Assembly (NCBI RefSeq): GCF_026967805.1 | Contig: NZ_JAPVBG010000003.1 | Span: forward strand, 62,001 to 126,000 | Length of the DNA: 64,000 nucleotides | Direction: 5' to 3' | Origin: Blastococcus sp. VKM Ac-2987 | Lineage (GTDB): Bacteria; Actinomycetota; Actinomycetes; Mycobacteriales; Geodermatophilaceae | Part shown: positions 45,681 to 54,151 of the stretch, in pieces | Position numbering within the stretch: position 1 is the stretch's first letter | Layout of the letters: every line of letters starts with the position of its first letter | Program-made: the position numbers and the translations under genes | The notes under the pieces: generated by a model | Told to the model about the DNA's origin: nothing | Seen by the model: only the letters and a program-made list of their open reading frames with translations | Databases searched by the model: none

Positions 45681-46058
45681 TCACCGCCAGGGTTCGACTC
45701 CAGGTGCCAGGCGCTCGGAGATGAGGCCCACGTCGTCCACCTGTCCGGCCGCGACCGCCATCACGAGCTCGTAGGCCTCGTCGTTCGACAGGGTCAGCCG
45801 CATCCCGTTGACGCCGTAGAAGGCGATGGCCGCGGCCAGCGCCAGCCGCTTGTTGCCGTCGACGAGGGGGTGGTTCCGGGCGAGCGAGTGCAGCAGTGCC
45901 GCTGCCTTGTCGTGGATGGACGGGTACGCGTCCTCGCCGAATGCCGTGGCTCGTGGCCGCGCCGCCGCGGACTCCAGCAGCCCGATGTCGCGCACCTCGA
46001 CCTCGCCCAGCGTCCGTCTGGCTATGTGCAGGAGGTCATCGAGGTCGAGATCGATCAC
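45681..46058 (-). CDS. doc: Doc-type Fic toxin
   Basis: The 125-residue product carries the Fic motif HPLVDGNKRLAL with the catalytic histidine, close to the compact size of Doc (126 in phage P1). Doc phosphorylates the elongation factor EF-Tu and stops translation. Its GTG overlaps the stop of the antitoxin by four bases (GTGA). Upstream features GEDAYPSIHDKAAALLHSLARN are those of this toxin group. It differs from AMPylating Fic enzymes, whose motif HPFxxGNGR has a glycine where this one has lysine (GNK), as in Doc. Confidence 0.9.
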   Translation of the reverse strand: MIDLDLDDLLHIARRTLGEVEVRDIGLLESAAARPRATAFGEDAYPSIHDKAAALLHSLARNHPLVDGNKRLALAAAIAFYGVNGMRLTLSNDEAYELVMAVAAGQVDDVGLISERLAPGVEPWR

Positions 46059-46258
46059 TGGCCGAGCCGCTCCAGGGCCTCGGCGTAGCGAGGCAGCTCC
46101 TGGTCGAGGACACGGTCCAGCAGCTCCCTCTTGCTGTTCCGCTCGATGTAGTCCCGCACTGCCTGCCGGGCGACTTCCTGCATCGAGCGGCCCTCCAGCT
46201 CGGCTCGACGGCGAAGAGCGTCGCTTTCCTGGTCGTCCAACCGCAGGGTCATGGCCAC
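46055..46258 (-). CDS. RHH-type antitoxin for Doc
   Basis: The 67-residue product begins MTLRLDDQESDALRRRAEL, a ribbon-helix-helix (CopG/Arc-type) DNA-binding domain, and has a charged helical tail (NSKRELLDRVLDQELPRYA) that would block Doc. It is translated first, as usual for toxin-antitoxin pairs. The start may be the GTG at 46258 or the ATG at 46252; no ribosome-binding site is visible, so translation may be leaderless. Autoregulation through the palindrome just upstream is likely. Confidence 0.85.
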   Translation of the reverse strand: MAMTLRLDDQESDALRRRAELEGRSMQEVARQAVRDYIERNSKRELLDRVLDQELPRYAEALERLGQ

Positions 46259-46261
46259 GCG

Positions 46262-46289
46262 GTGACGGTATCACCCTTGATACCGTCAC
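46262..46289. promoter_or_regulatory. Perfect inverted repeat, probable operator of the RHH/Doc operon
   Basis: GTGACGGTATCA (46262-46273) and TGATACCGTCAC (46278-46289) are exact reverse complements separated by four bases. They lie 3 bases upstream of the GTG and 9 of the ATG of the antitoxin. RHH antitoxins repress by binding such sites in their promoter. Binding here would block transcription start or translation. Confidence 0.8.
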
Positions 46290-46459
46290 GTCCTGGTTCA
46301 GCGTCGGGCGCTCGGTCGGCGCCGGCCAGGCAGGCCCCCGGCGGCACGCGGTCGTCACAGTTTTCCCGCTGACCACAGGCGACGTGCGCTTTCCCCGAGG
46401 GTCCGACGGAAGGGTGCTCCGGCTGCTTACGCTGCCCGCAATCCACGGAAGGACGGACT

Positions 46460-46627
46460 GTGAGCAAGCACCTGCTCGACGAGACAGCTGAGTTCAAAAT
46501 GCCCCGCGCCGGGCGGCACGCCGCGCCGGAGACGGGCGAGCTGGAGCCGACCCAGCGCTTCGACCCCGGCTTCCAGCAGCGGCGTCCGATGCCGAACCCG
46601 CAGCAGGGTCGGGACGCAGCCCGCTGA
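46460..46627 (+). CDS. Small 55-residue protein
   Basis: A GTG at 46460 has GGAAGGA properly spaced upstream, and the frame runs to a TGA at 46625-46627, followed at once by a strong hairpin. The product starts SKHLLDETAEFKMPRAGRH and is proline-, arginine- and glutamine-rich (RFDPGFQQRRPMPNPQQG), so it may be disordered. It has no cysteine, membrane segment or signal peptide. I do not recognise a family. The combination of ribosome-binding site, clean frame and terminator makes it likely to be real. Confidence 0.6.
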   Translation: MSKHLLDETAEFKMPRAGRHAAPETGELEPTQRFDPGFQQRRPMPNPQQGRDAAR

Positions 46628-46631
46628 CCAC

Positions 46632-46662
46632 ACCGGGCCGCCCGTTCCACGGGCGGCCCGGT
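46632..46662 (+). terminator. Strong GC hairpin after the 55-residue gene
   Basis: ACCGGGCCGCCCG (46632-46644) pairs with CGGGCGGCCCGGT (46650-46662), giving a 13-bp stem with a five-base loop. It stands 4 bases past the stop codon and 23 bases before the end of the convergent CoA-transferase gene, so it may serve both. No U-run follows. Confidence 0.75.
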
Positions 46663-46684
46663 CCTCTGCATCCGTCGGACGGGC

Positions 46685-47932
46685 TCAGAGCGCGTCCTGC
46701 GGCTCGGCCGGCGGGACGGCGGCCGGCCCGGCCGTGACCCCGGCCGCGCGCAGCGCGGCCAGCTCCTCGGCCCCCAGTCCCAGGTCGGCGGCCAGCACGG
46801 CATCGGTGTCCGCACCCACCTCGGCGGGGCCCGGCCGGCCGAGCCGCGTGCCGCCGTCCTGGAACGACGGGTAGACGCCGGTCATCGCCAGCGGCCCGAG
46901 GTCCGGGTCGTCGACGGTCACGATCGACCCCCGGTGCTGAACCTGCGGGTTGTCGGTCATCGTCGCGACGCTCTCCAGCGGCCCGACCGCGCAGCCCCCG
47001 GCGGTGAGCTCGGCGAGCGCGTCGTCCCGGTCGCGGGTCAGGCACCACGCGGCGATCAGGTCGTCGAGCTCCTGCACGTGCTCCACCCGTTCGGCGTTCG
47101 TCGCGAACCGCGGGTCCGAGACCAGCGACTCACCGCCGACCGTCCGCAGCACGTGCTGGGCCATCGGCTGGGTGCTGCCCGACAGCGCGATCCACAGCCC
47201 GTCGCGGCACCGGTAGCTGCCCCGCGGCGCGGCCGGCCCGTACCGGTTGCCGGTGCGGCCGTGCTCGACGCCGGCCTGCTGGTACTCCAGCACGTTGATC
47301 TCGACCAGCTTCAGCGCCGCCTCGTAGATGGCCAGGTCGATCGTGTCGCCGGTGCCGGTGGCGTGCCGGCGCATCAGCGCGGCGAGCACGGCGGTCGCCC
47401 CGAGGTTGCCGGCCATGATGTCGGCCAGCGGATAGGCCGGCAGCAGCGGCGGCCGGTCCTCGTACCCCGACACCGACGCCAGCCCGGCCAGCGCCTCCGC
47501 GAGCGTGCCGAACCCGGGCCGGTCGCGGTAGGGGCCGTCCTGCCCGTACGCCGTCACCCGCAGCACCACCAGCCGCGGGTTGGCCGCCCGCAGCTCCGCC
47601 GGGGCCAGCCCCCAGCGCTCCAGCGTGCCCGGGCGGAAGTTCTCCACCAGCACGTCGAACGTCGGCATCCAGCGCAGCACCAGGTCGCGGCCCTCGGGCC
47701 GGCGCAGGTCCAGCGCCACCGACCGCTTCCCCCGCGACAGCGCCTTCCAGTACAGCCCCTGGCCGTCCACCTGCCGGCCGAAGCGGCGCACGAAGTCGCC
47801 GGTCCCCGGCATCTCCACCTTGACGACGTCGGCGCCGTAGTCGCCCAGGATCGTCGCGGTCGTCGGCGCGGCGATCATCGTGGAGAGGTCCAGCACCCGG
47901 ACGCCGTCCAGCAGCGGGGAACCGCCGCTCAC
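46685..47932 (-). CDS. CaiB/BaiF (family III) CoA-transferase
   Basis: The 415-residue product has LLDGVRVLDLSTMIAAP at the N-terminus, LGDYGADVVKVEMPG, DVLVENFRPGTLERWG and the active-site aspartate in YPLADIMAGNLGA, all hallmarks of family III CoA-transferases. It moves CoA between an acyl-CoA donor and a carboxylic acid. The GTG at 47932 overlaps the last four bases of the GntP-type permease gene (GTGA), so the two are made together, suggesting that the permease imports the acid that is then activated. Substrate is unknown. Confidence 0.88.
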   Translation of the reverse strand: MSGGSPLLDGVRVLDLSTMIAAPTTATILGDYGADVVKVEMPGTGDFVRRFGRQVDGQGLYWKALSRGKRSVALDLRRPEGRDLVLRWMPTFDVLVENFRPGTLERWGLAPAELRAANPRLVVLRVTAYGQDGPYRDRPGFGTLAEALAGLASVSGYEDRPPLLPAYPLADIMAGNLGATAVLAALMRRHATGTGDTIDLAIYEAALKLVEINVLEYQQAGVEHGRTGNRYGPAAPRGSYRCRDGLWIALSGSTQPMAQHVLRTVGGESLVSDPRFATNAERVEHVQELDDLIAAWCLTRDRDDALAELTAGGCAVGPLESVATMTDNPQVQHRGSIVTVDDPDLGPLAMTGVYPSFQDGGTRLGRPGPAEVGADTDAVLAADLGLGAEELAALRAAGVTAGPAAVPPAEPQDAL

Positions 47933-49287
47933 GCCGGCACCAGGAAGCCGAGCACGATGATGATCGGCATCGCGACCACCGACGCCAGCGCCGTCACGAA
48001 GGTCAGCGCCTTCAGCGCTCCCTGGGTGGAGATCCCCAGCAGGCTCTGGAACATCCAGAAGAAGTTGCTGTTCACCTGCAGCGCGAACAGCGCCCCGGCG
48101 CCGATGGCCAGGCCGACGACGACGGGCGCTACGTCTAACGAGCCGAGCACCGGCGCCAGGATGCCCGCGGCCGCGATCGCCGCCACCGAGATCGACCCGA
48201 TCGCGAAGTGCAGCAGCGCGGCGATCAGCCAGGCCAGCAGCAGGGTCAGGATCACCGAGGCGCCGGTCGAGGCGGAGAACAGGTCGCCCAGCACCTGGTC
48301 CAGCGTCGTCTCGCCGATGACCGCGCCCAGCGAGCCGCCGATGCCGGTGATCAGCAGGATCTGGCCGGTGGTGCTCAGGCCAGTGGTCACGGCGTCGTCG
48401 GTGCGCTCCCGGCCGAGGGTCCGCCGGGTCAGCGCGTAGGCGCCGACCATGCCGAGGAACAGCGCGAACACCGGGTTGCTGACGAAGGCGATGACCGGGT
48501 TCTCCACCCCGGCCGCCGAGGCGATCGCTCCGCTGGCGATGAGCAGCAGCGGCACGAGGACCGGCAGCAGCGAGATGGTCAGCGGCGGCATCGCGGCCTC
48601 GTGCTCCCCGTCCCGCTGGTCGGCCGCGTGCTCGGCGTCCCGCAGGGCCTGCGTCTCGTGCTCGTCGCTGGCGGCATTCCAGAAGCCGGCCTTGAGCACC
48701 AGGCTGAACAGGAACGTGGTGACGACGGCGGTCGCCGGGCCCACGACCAGCCCGAAGATCAGCATCGTCCCGAGCGGGATGTCGAGCAGGCCGGCGATCG
48801 ACAGCGTGCCCAGCCCGGGGACGACGAAGACGTAGCCGACCAGGATGCCCGCGGTCAGCGACCCGGCGAGCAGCGGGAGGCCGCCGCGGCCGATGTGCGG
48901 GGCCGCCGAGCGGGCCAGCGGCGAGGCCAGCACCAGCTGGACGTCGACGTAGATGGACGGGAACAGCGTGGTCAGCGCGGCGCTCATCGCGTAGGGGAGC
49001 CGCTTCGCGCCGAGCAGCCGCAGCAGCAGCGCCACGAACTTCTGCAGGGCGCCCAGCGCGAACAGCAGCGCCCCGAGCAGCACGCCGAACCCGATCAGCA
49101 GCCCGACCTCGGCCATGATCTCGCCGAAGCCGACGGCGATGACCTCCACGGTCTCGGCCAGGCCGATGCCGCCCGCGATCCCGAGGTACAGCGAGCCCAG
49201 CACCAGGGCGATGACCGGCTCGACCTTGAGCACGATGATCAGCAGCAGGACGCCGAGGATGGCGATGGACGCGTGCAGGATGATCAC
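47929..49287 (-). CDS. GntP family permease (gluconate/organic acid:H+ symporter)
   Basis: The 452-residue product is strongly hydrophobic throughout, with roughly twelve transmembrane segments and a charged loop near the middle (DEHETQALRDAEHAADQRDG). Motifs EVGLLIGFGVLLGALLF, LTTLFPSIYVDVQLVLASPL and IGGSLGAVIGETTL fit the GntP family, which imports gluconate or related hydroxy acids. The GTG at 49287 is preceded by GGAGA. Coupling to a CoA-transferase points to another organic acid, not gluconate, but this is inference. Confidence 0.85.
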   Translation of the reverse strand: MIILHASIAILGVLLLIIVLKVEPVIALVLGSLYLGIAGGIGLAETVEVIAVGFGEIMAEVGLLIGFGVLLGALLFALGALQKFVALLLRLLGAKRLPYAMSAALTTLFPSIYVDVQLVLASPLARSAAPHIGRGGLPLLAGSLTAGILVGYVFVVPGLGTLSIAGLLDIPLGTMLIFGLVVGPATAVVTTFLFSLVLKAGFWNAASDEHETQALRDAEHAADQRDGEHEAAMPPLTISLLPVLVPLLLIASGAIASAAGVENPVIAFVSNPVFALFLGMVGAYALTRRTLGRERTDDAVTTGLSTTGQILLITGIGGSLGAVIGETTLDQVLGDLFSASTGASVILTLLLAWLIAALLHFAIGSISVAAIAAAGILAPVLGSLDVAPVVVGLAIGAGALFALQVNSNFFWMFQSLLGISTQGALKALTFVTALASVVAMPIIIVLGFLVPA

Positions 49288-49387
49288 GGGGATCTCCGTT
49301 CACGGGCGCCGTGCGCGGGGAGGTCGCTCGACGTCCTGATGTGACCACGCCGTGCCCCGGGCCGCCAGACGACCGGCCCGCCTCAGC

Positions 49388-50566
49388 TCAGGCGGTGCCC
49401 TCCGCGACGATCAGCTCGGTGATCTCCTGCGGGGGCGTCGTGCAGTCGTCGGACGACGGCTCCTGCTCCGACGCCAGCCCCGTCACGCCGGCGTCCTCGA
49501 CGGGGGTGAAGCCGAGCCGGTCGAGGTGCCGGGGCACCCGGTTCTGGGCGTTCACCACGTGCGAGCGGGACAGCCAGCCCATGCCGTCGTCCACCTCGAA
49601 GTCCATGCCGCCGCCGGGCGCGCGCTGGACGTGTCCGGGCGAGGGCAGCAGCCCGACCAGCTGCACTGCCTCCGCCGCGGACAGCTCCGCCGGCGGCGAG
49701 TCGAAGTAGTACCAGCCGGCCGCGCAGACGCCGTAGATCGTCGGGCCGAACTGCGCGTAGTTGACGTACAGCTCCAGCATCCGGCGGTCGTCCACGAACG
49801 CGGCGAGCTCCACGGACAGCCCGGCCTCCAGCGCCTTGCGCCAGGCGCTCAGCTCCTGGTTGAGGAACACGTTCTTGGCCACCTGCTGCGGGATCGTCGA
49901 CCCCGACGGGTCGTCCTCGCCGGAGAGGTGCGCCGTCGCGCGGCCCCACAGCGCGTCCCACTCGAACGCGCCGGAGCGGTAGGGCAGCGCGGCGTCCTCG
50001 TGCGCGATGACGGCGGCGAGGAAGTTCCGGGAGACGTGCTCGACCGGCACCGACTCCTGGATCGCGCCGTCGGGGTTGGCCACCATGAACGCCGTCGTCG
50101 GCGGGTCCACCCACCGCAGCGACAGCACCAGCAGCGCCTGGACGACGCCGAGCACGGCCAGCACGCGGACGACGCGGCGGAGCAGCCCCCGGCGACGCCG
50201 CGGAGCGCGGTCCCGGAAGCCGCGCCGGCCGCGGCGACCCTGCTCCGGCTCGGCCGGCGGGTACGGGCGGCCGGGCGGAGCCGGCGGGAACGGGCCCCCG
50301 GGCCGCGCCGTCGGGTAGGGGCGCTGCGGCTCCTCGCCCGGCCACGTGCGCGTGGGCGGCCCGTACGGCGGTTGACCACCGGCCGGCGGCGGGGCGTCGT
50401 ACCAGTCGTTGCCCGCCGGCGGCGGGCGGTCGAACCGCAGGCGGCGGGCGGGCTGCTCCTGCGGGAGCGGCTCGGTGGGCTGCCGGCGGAACCAGCGGGT
50501 GGTGCGCGAGTCCGGCGGGACGGAGGCCACGAGGCGGTGCTCCTCAGGTCGGCGTCGAAGGCTCAT
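49388..50566 (-). CDS. Monofunctional biosynthetic peptidoglycan transglycosylase (GT51)
   Basis: The 392-residue product has a proline-rich cytoplasmic tail of about 110 residues, a membrane segment (RVLAVLGVVQALLVLSL, about 135-150) and an extracellular GT51 domain. The catalytic glutamate is in AHEDAALPYRSG (about residue 188); GSTIPQQVAKNVFLN and AWRKALEAGLSVELA follow. No penicillin-binding transpeptidase domain is present. It polymerises glycan strands of the cell wall from lipid II. The ATG at 50566 overlaps the preceding HAD gene by 23 bases; an ATG at 50599 is an alternative. Confidence 0.85.
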   Translation of the reverse strand: MSLRRRPEEHRLVASVPPDSRTTRWFRRQPTEPLPQEQPARRLRFDRPPPAGNDWYDAPPPAGGQPPYGPPTRTWPGEEPQRPYPTARPGGPFPPAPPGRPYPPAEPEQGRRGRRGFRDRAPRRRRGLLRRVVRVLAVLGVVQALLVLSLRWVDPPTTAFMVANPDGAIQESVPVEHVSRNFLAAVIAHEDAALPYRSGAFEWDALWGRATAHLSGEDDPSGSTIPQQVAKNVFLNQELSAWRKALEAGLSVELAAFVDDRRMLELYVNYAQFGPTIYGVCAAGWYYFDSPPAELSAAEAVQLVGLLPSPGHVQRAPGGGMDFEVDDGMGWLSRSHVVNAQNRVPRHLDRLGFTPVEDAGVTGLASEQEPSSDDCTTPPQEITELIVAEGTA

Positions 50567-51131
50567 CGTACGGCGGCGACCCGTGCGGACCGGCGTCATC
50601 GCGGCCGGTGGGGCCGGTGGGGCCCAGCCACGCCTCCACCCGGTCGAGCTCGGCGTGGGTCAGCCCGAGCAGGTGGTCCGGCGCCACGACCAGCACCTGA
50701 CCGCTGGCCGCCAGCCACTCGCTGGTGTCCTCGGCCTGGTCGGCGAGGTCGTCGTCGATCCACACGATCCGCCGGTCGGGCTCGGCCTCGGCGACCGCGC
50801 GCGCGGCGGCCAGCTTCCACCACCCGGTCACGCCGCCGAGCCGGCCGCCGAAGCCGGTGGGCAGCACGTCCCGGCTGTGCGTCCGCAACCCCCGGGGCAG
50901 GCCCATCGGCTCGGCGAGCAGCCGGTCGGCCTGCTCGGTCCACGTCGTCAGCCACTGCAGCTCGACCCGCCCGGCGTCGTGCCACTCGCGCAGCCGGGCG
51001 ACGACGGACGGGTCCCACGACAGCACGTAGCCGGAGAAGGTCCCGCGCCGCCAGCCCTCCGGGAGGTCACGGCGCAGGGCGTTGAGCACGCCGTCGACGT
51101 CCAGCAGCAGGACGGGCGGGGGAGCGGTCAT
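50544..51131 (-). CDS. HAD-domain protein
   Basis: The 195-residue product begins PVLLLDVDGVLNAL, the HAD catalytic DxDG motif I, then WLTTWTEQADRLL (motif II region) and RIVWIDDDLADQ (motif IV-like acidic pair). It belongs with the small HAD-like proteins that share a fold with the HAD domain of Swiss-army-knife RNA repair proteins; this is a resemblance. It probably hydrolyses a phosphate ester of unknown identity. It is upstream of, and overlaps, the transglycosylase gene. Confidence 0.8.
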   Translation of the reverse strand: MTAPPPVLLLDVDGVLNALRRDLPEGWRRGTFSGYVLSWDPSVVARLREWHDAGRVELQWLTTWTEQADRLLAEPMGLPRGLRTHSRDVLPTGFGGRLGGVTGWWKLAAARAVAEAEPDRRIVWIDDDLADQAEDTSEWLAASGQVLVVAPDHLLGLTHAELDRVEAWLGPTGPTGRDDAGPHGSPPYDEPSTPT

Positions 51132-51325
51132 GGTGCAGCCCTACCCGGGGCCGGGAGCTGCGGACACCATCGCCCCTCTGCACGCGTCCGGCAGGCCGGC
51201 TGCGCCCTGCCACCTCACCCGGCGCGGTGGCGCCGGACCGCCCCGTGCCGGGATGTGGGTCAAGCCACGACGCCGGGCGGCCGACCTACCGAGGTGAGCC
51301 GTCCAGGACGCCCGAGGTGGCGACG

Positions 51326-51731
51326 GTGCGCGTCATGGCGCACACGCTGGCCACGCTCTATTTCTTCGGTGCGGGGCGGCCGGCCTGTTCATCGCGGTCG
51401 GCGCCGGCCCGGGCGGATCCTGCTCGTGCTGTCGCTCGTCGCCCTCGCCGGGGCCGTGCCGGCCGGCTCGGTGCTGGCGCGGCACGGGGGGACGAGTTCC
51501 CCCTCCTCCTCCCGGGGACCCGCGGCCCGGACGCGCGCGACCTCGTGCTGGGCATCTGCGCCCTGCACCCCGACGTCTCGCTCTCCTGCGGGGTGACGCA
51601 GTACGGCTTCGGGGAGAGCGCCTCGCAGCTGATGCGCGGTGCCGACCGCGCTCTACGACGCAAGCTCCTCGGTCGCGGCCGCGCGGAGCTCTGCGACGGA
51701 GCCGGTGCCCGCTCCGCCGTCCAGCCACCCC
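51326..51731 (+). pseudogene. Decayed GGDEF (diguanylate cyclase) gene
   Basis: Pieces of one protein appear in three frames. An ATG at 51335 gives MAHTLATLYFFGAG. The shifted frame then reads AAGLFIAVGAGPG, and another ILLVLSLVALAGAVPAGSV, both membrane-like. A third piece, starting near 51490, reads GDEFPLLLPGTRGPDARDLV, then LHPDVSLSCGVTQYGFGES and SQLMRGADRAL, which is the second half of a GGDEF domain; RALYDA lies one frame over. The first half of the catalytic domain is missing. Frameshifts plus an internal deletion mean the gene is inactive. A stop-free frame still spans 51227-51931 but combines unrelated segments. Confidence 0.75.
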
Positions 51732-51934
51732 TCGCTTCAACAGCGGGTTCTCCCGCCTGGCCGGTTCCGGACCCTGCCGTTCCGTCGCCCGGTCACCCCA
51801 CGAGGGCGGGCGTGTCGCGGTCGGTCACGGCACGCGAGGACGTGATCCGGGCGAGATCATCCGGCGATCTCCGGCGCACCGCTTCCTGGCAGGTTCCCCC
51901 GCGTCCACGGGGAAGTCGATCGAGGGAGTGAAGG

Positions 51935-53056
51935 ATGCGGTACTTCAAGGCGGCGGCGGGTGCAGCCGCGGCCATGGCGCTGGTCGTCGTGTCACCGACG
52001 GCGGCCGGTGCGGACGACGGCAAGGGGCACGGCCCGGGTGACGACGTCACCACCGTCGTCGGCGGGCTCGACGGACCACGGCAGCTGAGCGAGTACAAGG
52101 GTCGCCGGCTGATCGTCGCCGAGTCCGACACGGGGGAGGTGACCTGGATCGACCCGCGCGGAGGACGGTCCGAGACCATCCTGTCCGGGCTCGGCAACGC
52201 CCAGGGCGTGGACTACGTGCGCGGCCTGATCTACGTCGCCGTCGGTGAGGCCGGCCCGCCGCCGGAGGAGGACGCCCCGCCGGCCGAGCCGCCGGCCGAC
52301 GTCCCCAGCCAGCTGCTGGTGGAGGCCACGCCGGGTGGGGAGATCCTGCGGACGTGGGACCTGCTGGAGTACGAGCTGGCGAACAACCCCGACGGCCAGC
52401 AACAGTTCGTCGACGAGGAGCCGTTCGAGACGCTGTCCAACCCGTTCTCGGTGCTCGCCCAGCCGCACCGCATCCTCGTCTCCGACGCCGGTGCCAACGC
52501 CGTCCTCTCCATCGACCGCAACACCGGCGAGATCAGCACCTTCTTCGTCCCGCCGGTGGTCACCGACGTCGCGGGGTGCGCAGAGGCGTTCAACAACCCG
52601 GGCACCGTCGGGTGCGACCCGGTGCCCACGGAGATCACCGAGGGGCCGGACGGGAAGATCTACGTCGGCACGCTGGGCGCGGAGGTGCCCGGGGCGGCGC
52701 GGGTCTACGTCCTCGACCAGCACGGCAACCAGGTCGACGCCATCGAGGACCTGACCAGCGTCACCGGGGTGGCCGTCGACCGCAAGGGCACGGTCTTCGT
52801 GTCCAACGTCCTGGCGGGCATGCCGATGGGCGGTCCGCCGCCGGCGGACCTCGACCCGTCGACGGTCGGCGAGCTCACCCGGATCGAGCGGGACGGCGAC
52901 CGGTCCACCGCGCAGGTCACCATGCCGACCGGCCTGGAGATCGAGGGCGGCAACCTCTACGCCTCGGCGTGGAGCATCGCCGGCTTCCTCGGCATCCCGT
53001 CGGCCGGTGAGATCCAGCGGGTCGGTCCGGGCGCCTTCACGGCGGCGGCTCCCTGA
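51935..53056 (+). CDS. ScyD/ScyE family secreted protein
   Basis: The 373-residue product has an N-terminal signal peptide (hydrophobic AAAGAAAAMALVVVSPTAAGA, cut to 20 as AAAGAAAAMALVVVSPTAAG) followed by a beta-propeller-like domain with VTWIDPRGGRSETILSGLG and ITEGPDGKIYVGTLGAEVPG. It matches the ScyD/ScyE family, which is of unknown function here but named after cyanobacterial scytonemin biosynthesis proteins. An ATG at 51935 is preceded by GGGAGTG. The end of the gene is followed by a strong hairpin. It is probably exported and acts outside the cell. Confidence 0.8.
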   Translation: MRYFKAAAGAAAAMALVVVSPTAAGADDGKGHGPGDDVTTVVGGLDGPRQLSEYKGRRLIVAESDTGEVTWIDPRGGRSETILSGLGNAQGVDYVRGLIYVAVGEAGPPPEEDAPPAEPPADVPSQLLVEATPGGEILRTWDLLEYELANNPDGQQQFVDEEPFETLSNPFSVLAQPHRILVSDAGANAVLSIDRNTGEISTFFVPPVVTDVAGCAEAFNNPGTVGCDPVPTEITEGPDGKIYVGTLGAEVPGAARVYVLDQHGNQVDAIEDLTSVTGVAVDRKGTVFVSNVLAGMPMGGPPPADLDPSTVGELTRIERDGDRSTAQVTMPTGLEIEGGNLYASAWSIAGFLGIPSAGEIQRVGPGAFTAAAP

Positions 53057-53072
53057 TCCCTGCTGGTCAGAC

Positions 53073-53106
53073 GGCGGTCGGGAGGCCTGCGGGCCTCCCG
53101 GCCGCC
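53073..53106. terminator. Strong hairpin between convergent ScyD-like and SMP-30 genes
   Basis: CGGGAGGCC (53079-53087) and GGCCTCCCG (53092-53100) pair around a four-base loop; outside them GGCGGT (53073-53078) and GCCGCC (53101-53106) extend the stem to 15 bp with one G-U wobble. It lies between two stop codons, at 53056 and 53127, and can end transcription from both sides. Confidence 0.85.
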
Positions 53107-53126
53107 ATCGCCGTTCCCGGGTGCGG

Positions 53127-54029
53127 TCAGGGCAGGCCGGCGTGCGGGACGGCGACCTGCGTCGACACCAGCACCGCCTCGCGCACCGGCGCCCGCGTGT
53201 GCTCGTAGAAGTCCGGCGCGCAGCACATGAGCAGCGTGCGGCCGTCCTCGCCGCCCAGCGCGCAGGCGTAGACGCCCATCCCGTCCGGCGCGGCGATCTC
53301 CTCGACGATCGTCCCGCCGGGCGCGATCCGGAGCACCCGCGAGCCGAAGCCGTCGGCGACCCAGACGTGCCCGTCGGCGTCGAGCGTGCAGCCGTCTGGT
53401 GCGACGACGACCTGCCCCATCAGCTCCTCGACCGAGTCGCCCACCGGCTCGGCGCCGAGCGACGCCCACACCCGCCGCTCGCCCAGCGAGCCGTCGGGGC
53501 CGATGGCGAAGGCGGAGAAGCGGTTGCCCCACGTCTCGCCGACGATCAGCGTCGCGCCGTCCGGGGTGATCACCGAGCCGTTGGGGAAGCGCAGCCCCTC
53601 GGCCACCACGGTGACCGTGCCGTCCGGGTCGACCCGCTTGAGCGACGCCGGGGCCGGCGCCCCGCCGCCCATCAGGTCGAAGCCGAAGTCGCCCACGAAC
53701 GCCCGGCCCGACGCGTCGACCACCATGTCGTTGAGCAGGCCGGTGCAGACGGCGGAGAGGTCGGCGTGCGTCCACACCTCGCCGTCGGTGACCCGCAGCA
53801 GCCGGTGGTCCCTCATCGAGACCACGAGCAGCGAGCCGTCCGGCAGCCAGCCCAGCCCCGACGGCTGGTTCTCCACCTCGAGGACGACGGTCTCCGGACC
53901 GCCTCCGGCCGCCACCCGGCTCACCGTGTGCCGGTAGAAGTCCGACACCCACCACTGCCCGTCGCGCCACCGCGGTCCCTCGAAGTAGGAGCCGCCCTCC
54001 AGCACCGTCCGGAACTCTCGATCAGCCAT
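53127..54029 (-). CDS. SMP-30/gluconolactonase family lactonase
   Basis: The 300-residue product is a six-bladed beta-propeller of the SMP-30/regucalcin family. Metal-binding residues are likely the glutamate in FEGPRWRDGQWWVSD, the asparagine in LLNDMVVDASGRAFVGDFGF and the aspartate in VWVADGFGSRVLR. It hydrolyses sugar or organic lactones. The ATG at 54029 is the start. It is divergent from the DUF2231-Rieske gene. No signal peptide, so it is cytoplasmic. Confidence 0.88.
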   Translation of the reverse strand: MADREFRTVLEGGSYFEGPRWRDGQWWVSDFYRHTVSRVAAGGGPETVVLEVENQPSGLGWLPDGSLLVVSMRDHRLLRVTDGEVWTHADLSAVCTGLLNDMVVDASGRAFVGDFGFDLMGGGAPAPASLKRVDPDGTVTVVAEGLRFPNGSVITPDGATLIVGETWGNRFSAFAIGPDGSLGERRVWASLGAEPVGDSVEELMGQVVVAPDGCTLDADGHVWVADGFGSRVLRIAPGGTIVEEIAAPDGMGVYACALGGEDGRTLLMCCAPDFYEHTRAPVREAVLVSTQVAVPHAGLP

Positions 54030-54151
54030 GCAGCGGGACGCTATTCCTCTCGGGGCCCGCCGACGAGACGGGCGGCGGCGTCCCCACCTCCGGTTTTCCG
54101 CCGTCCCGGGTTGGGCACCGCCTCGGGCATGGCTCCAGAAGGCGCGCACCG

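Noticed and set aside
51227-51931. Intact 234-residue gene
   Set aside because: Only part of the frame encodes GGDEF sequence; other parts of the same protein lie in other frames, so it is treated as a pseudogene remnant.
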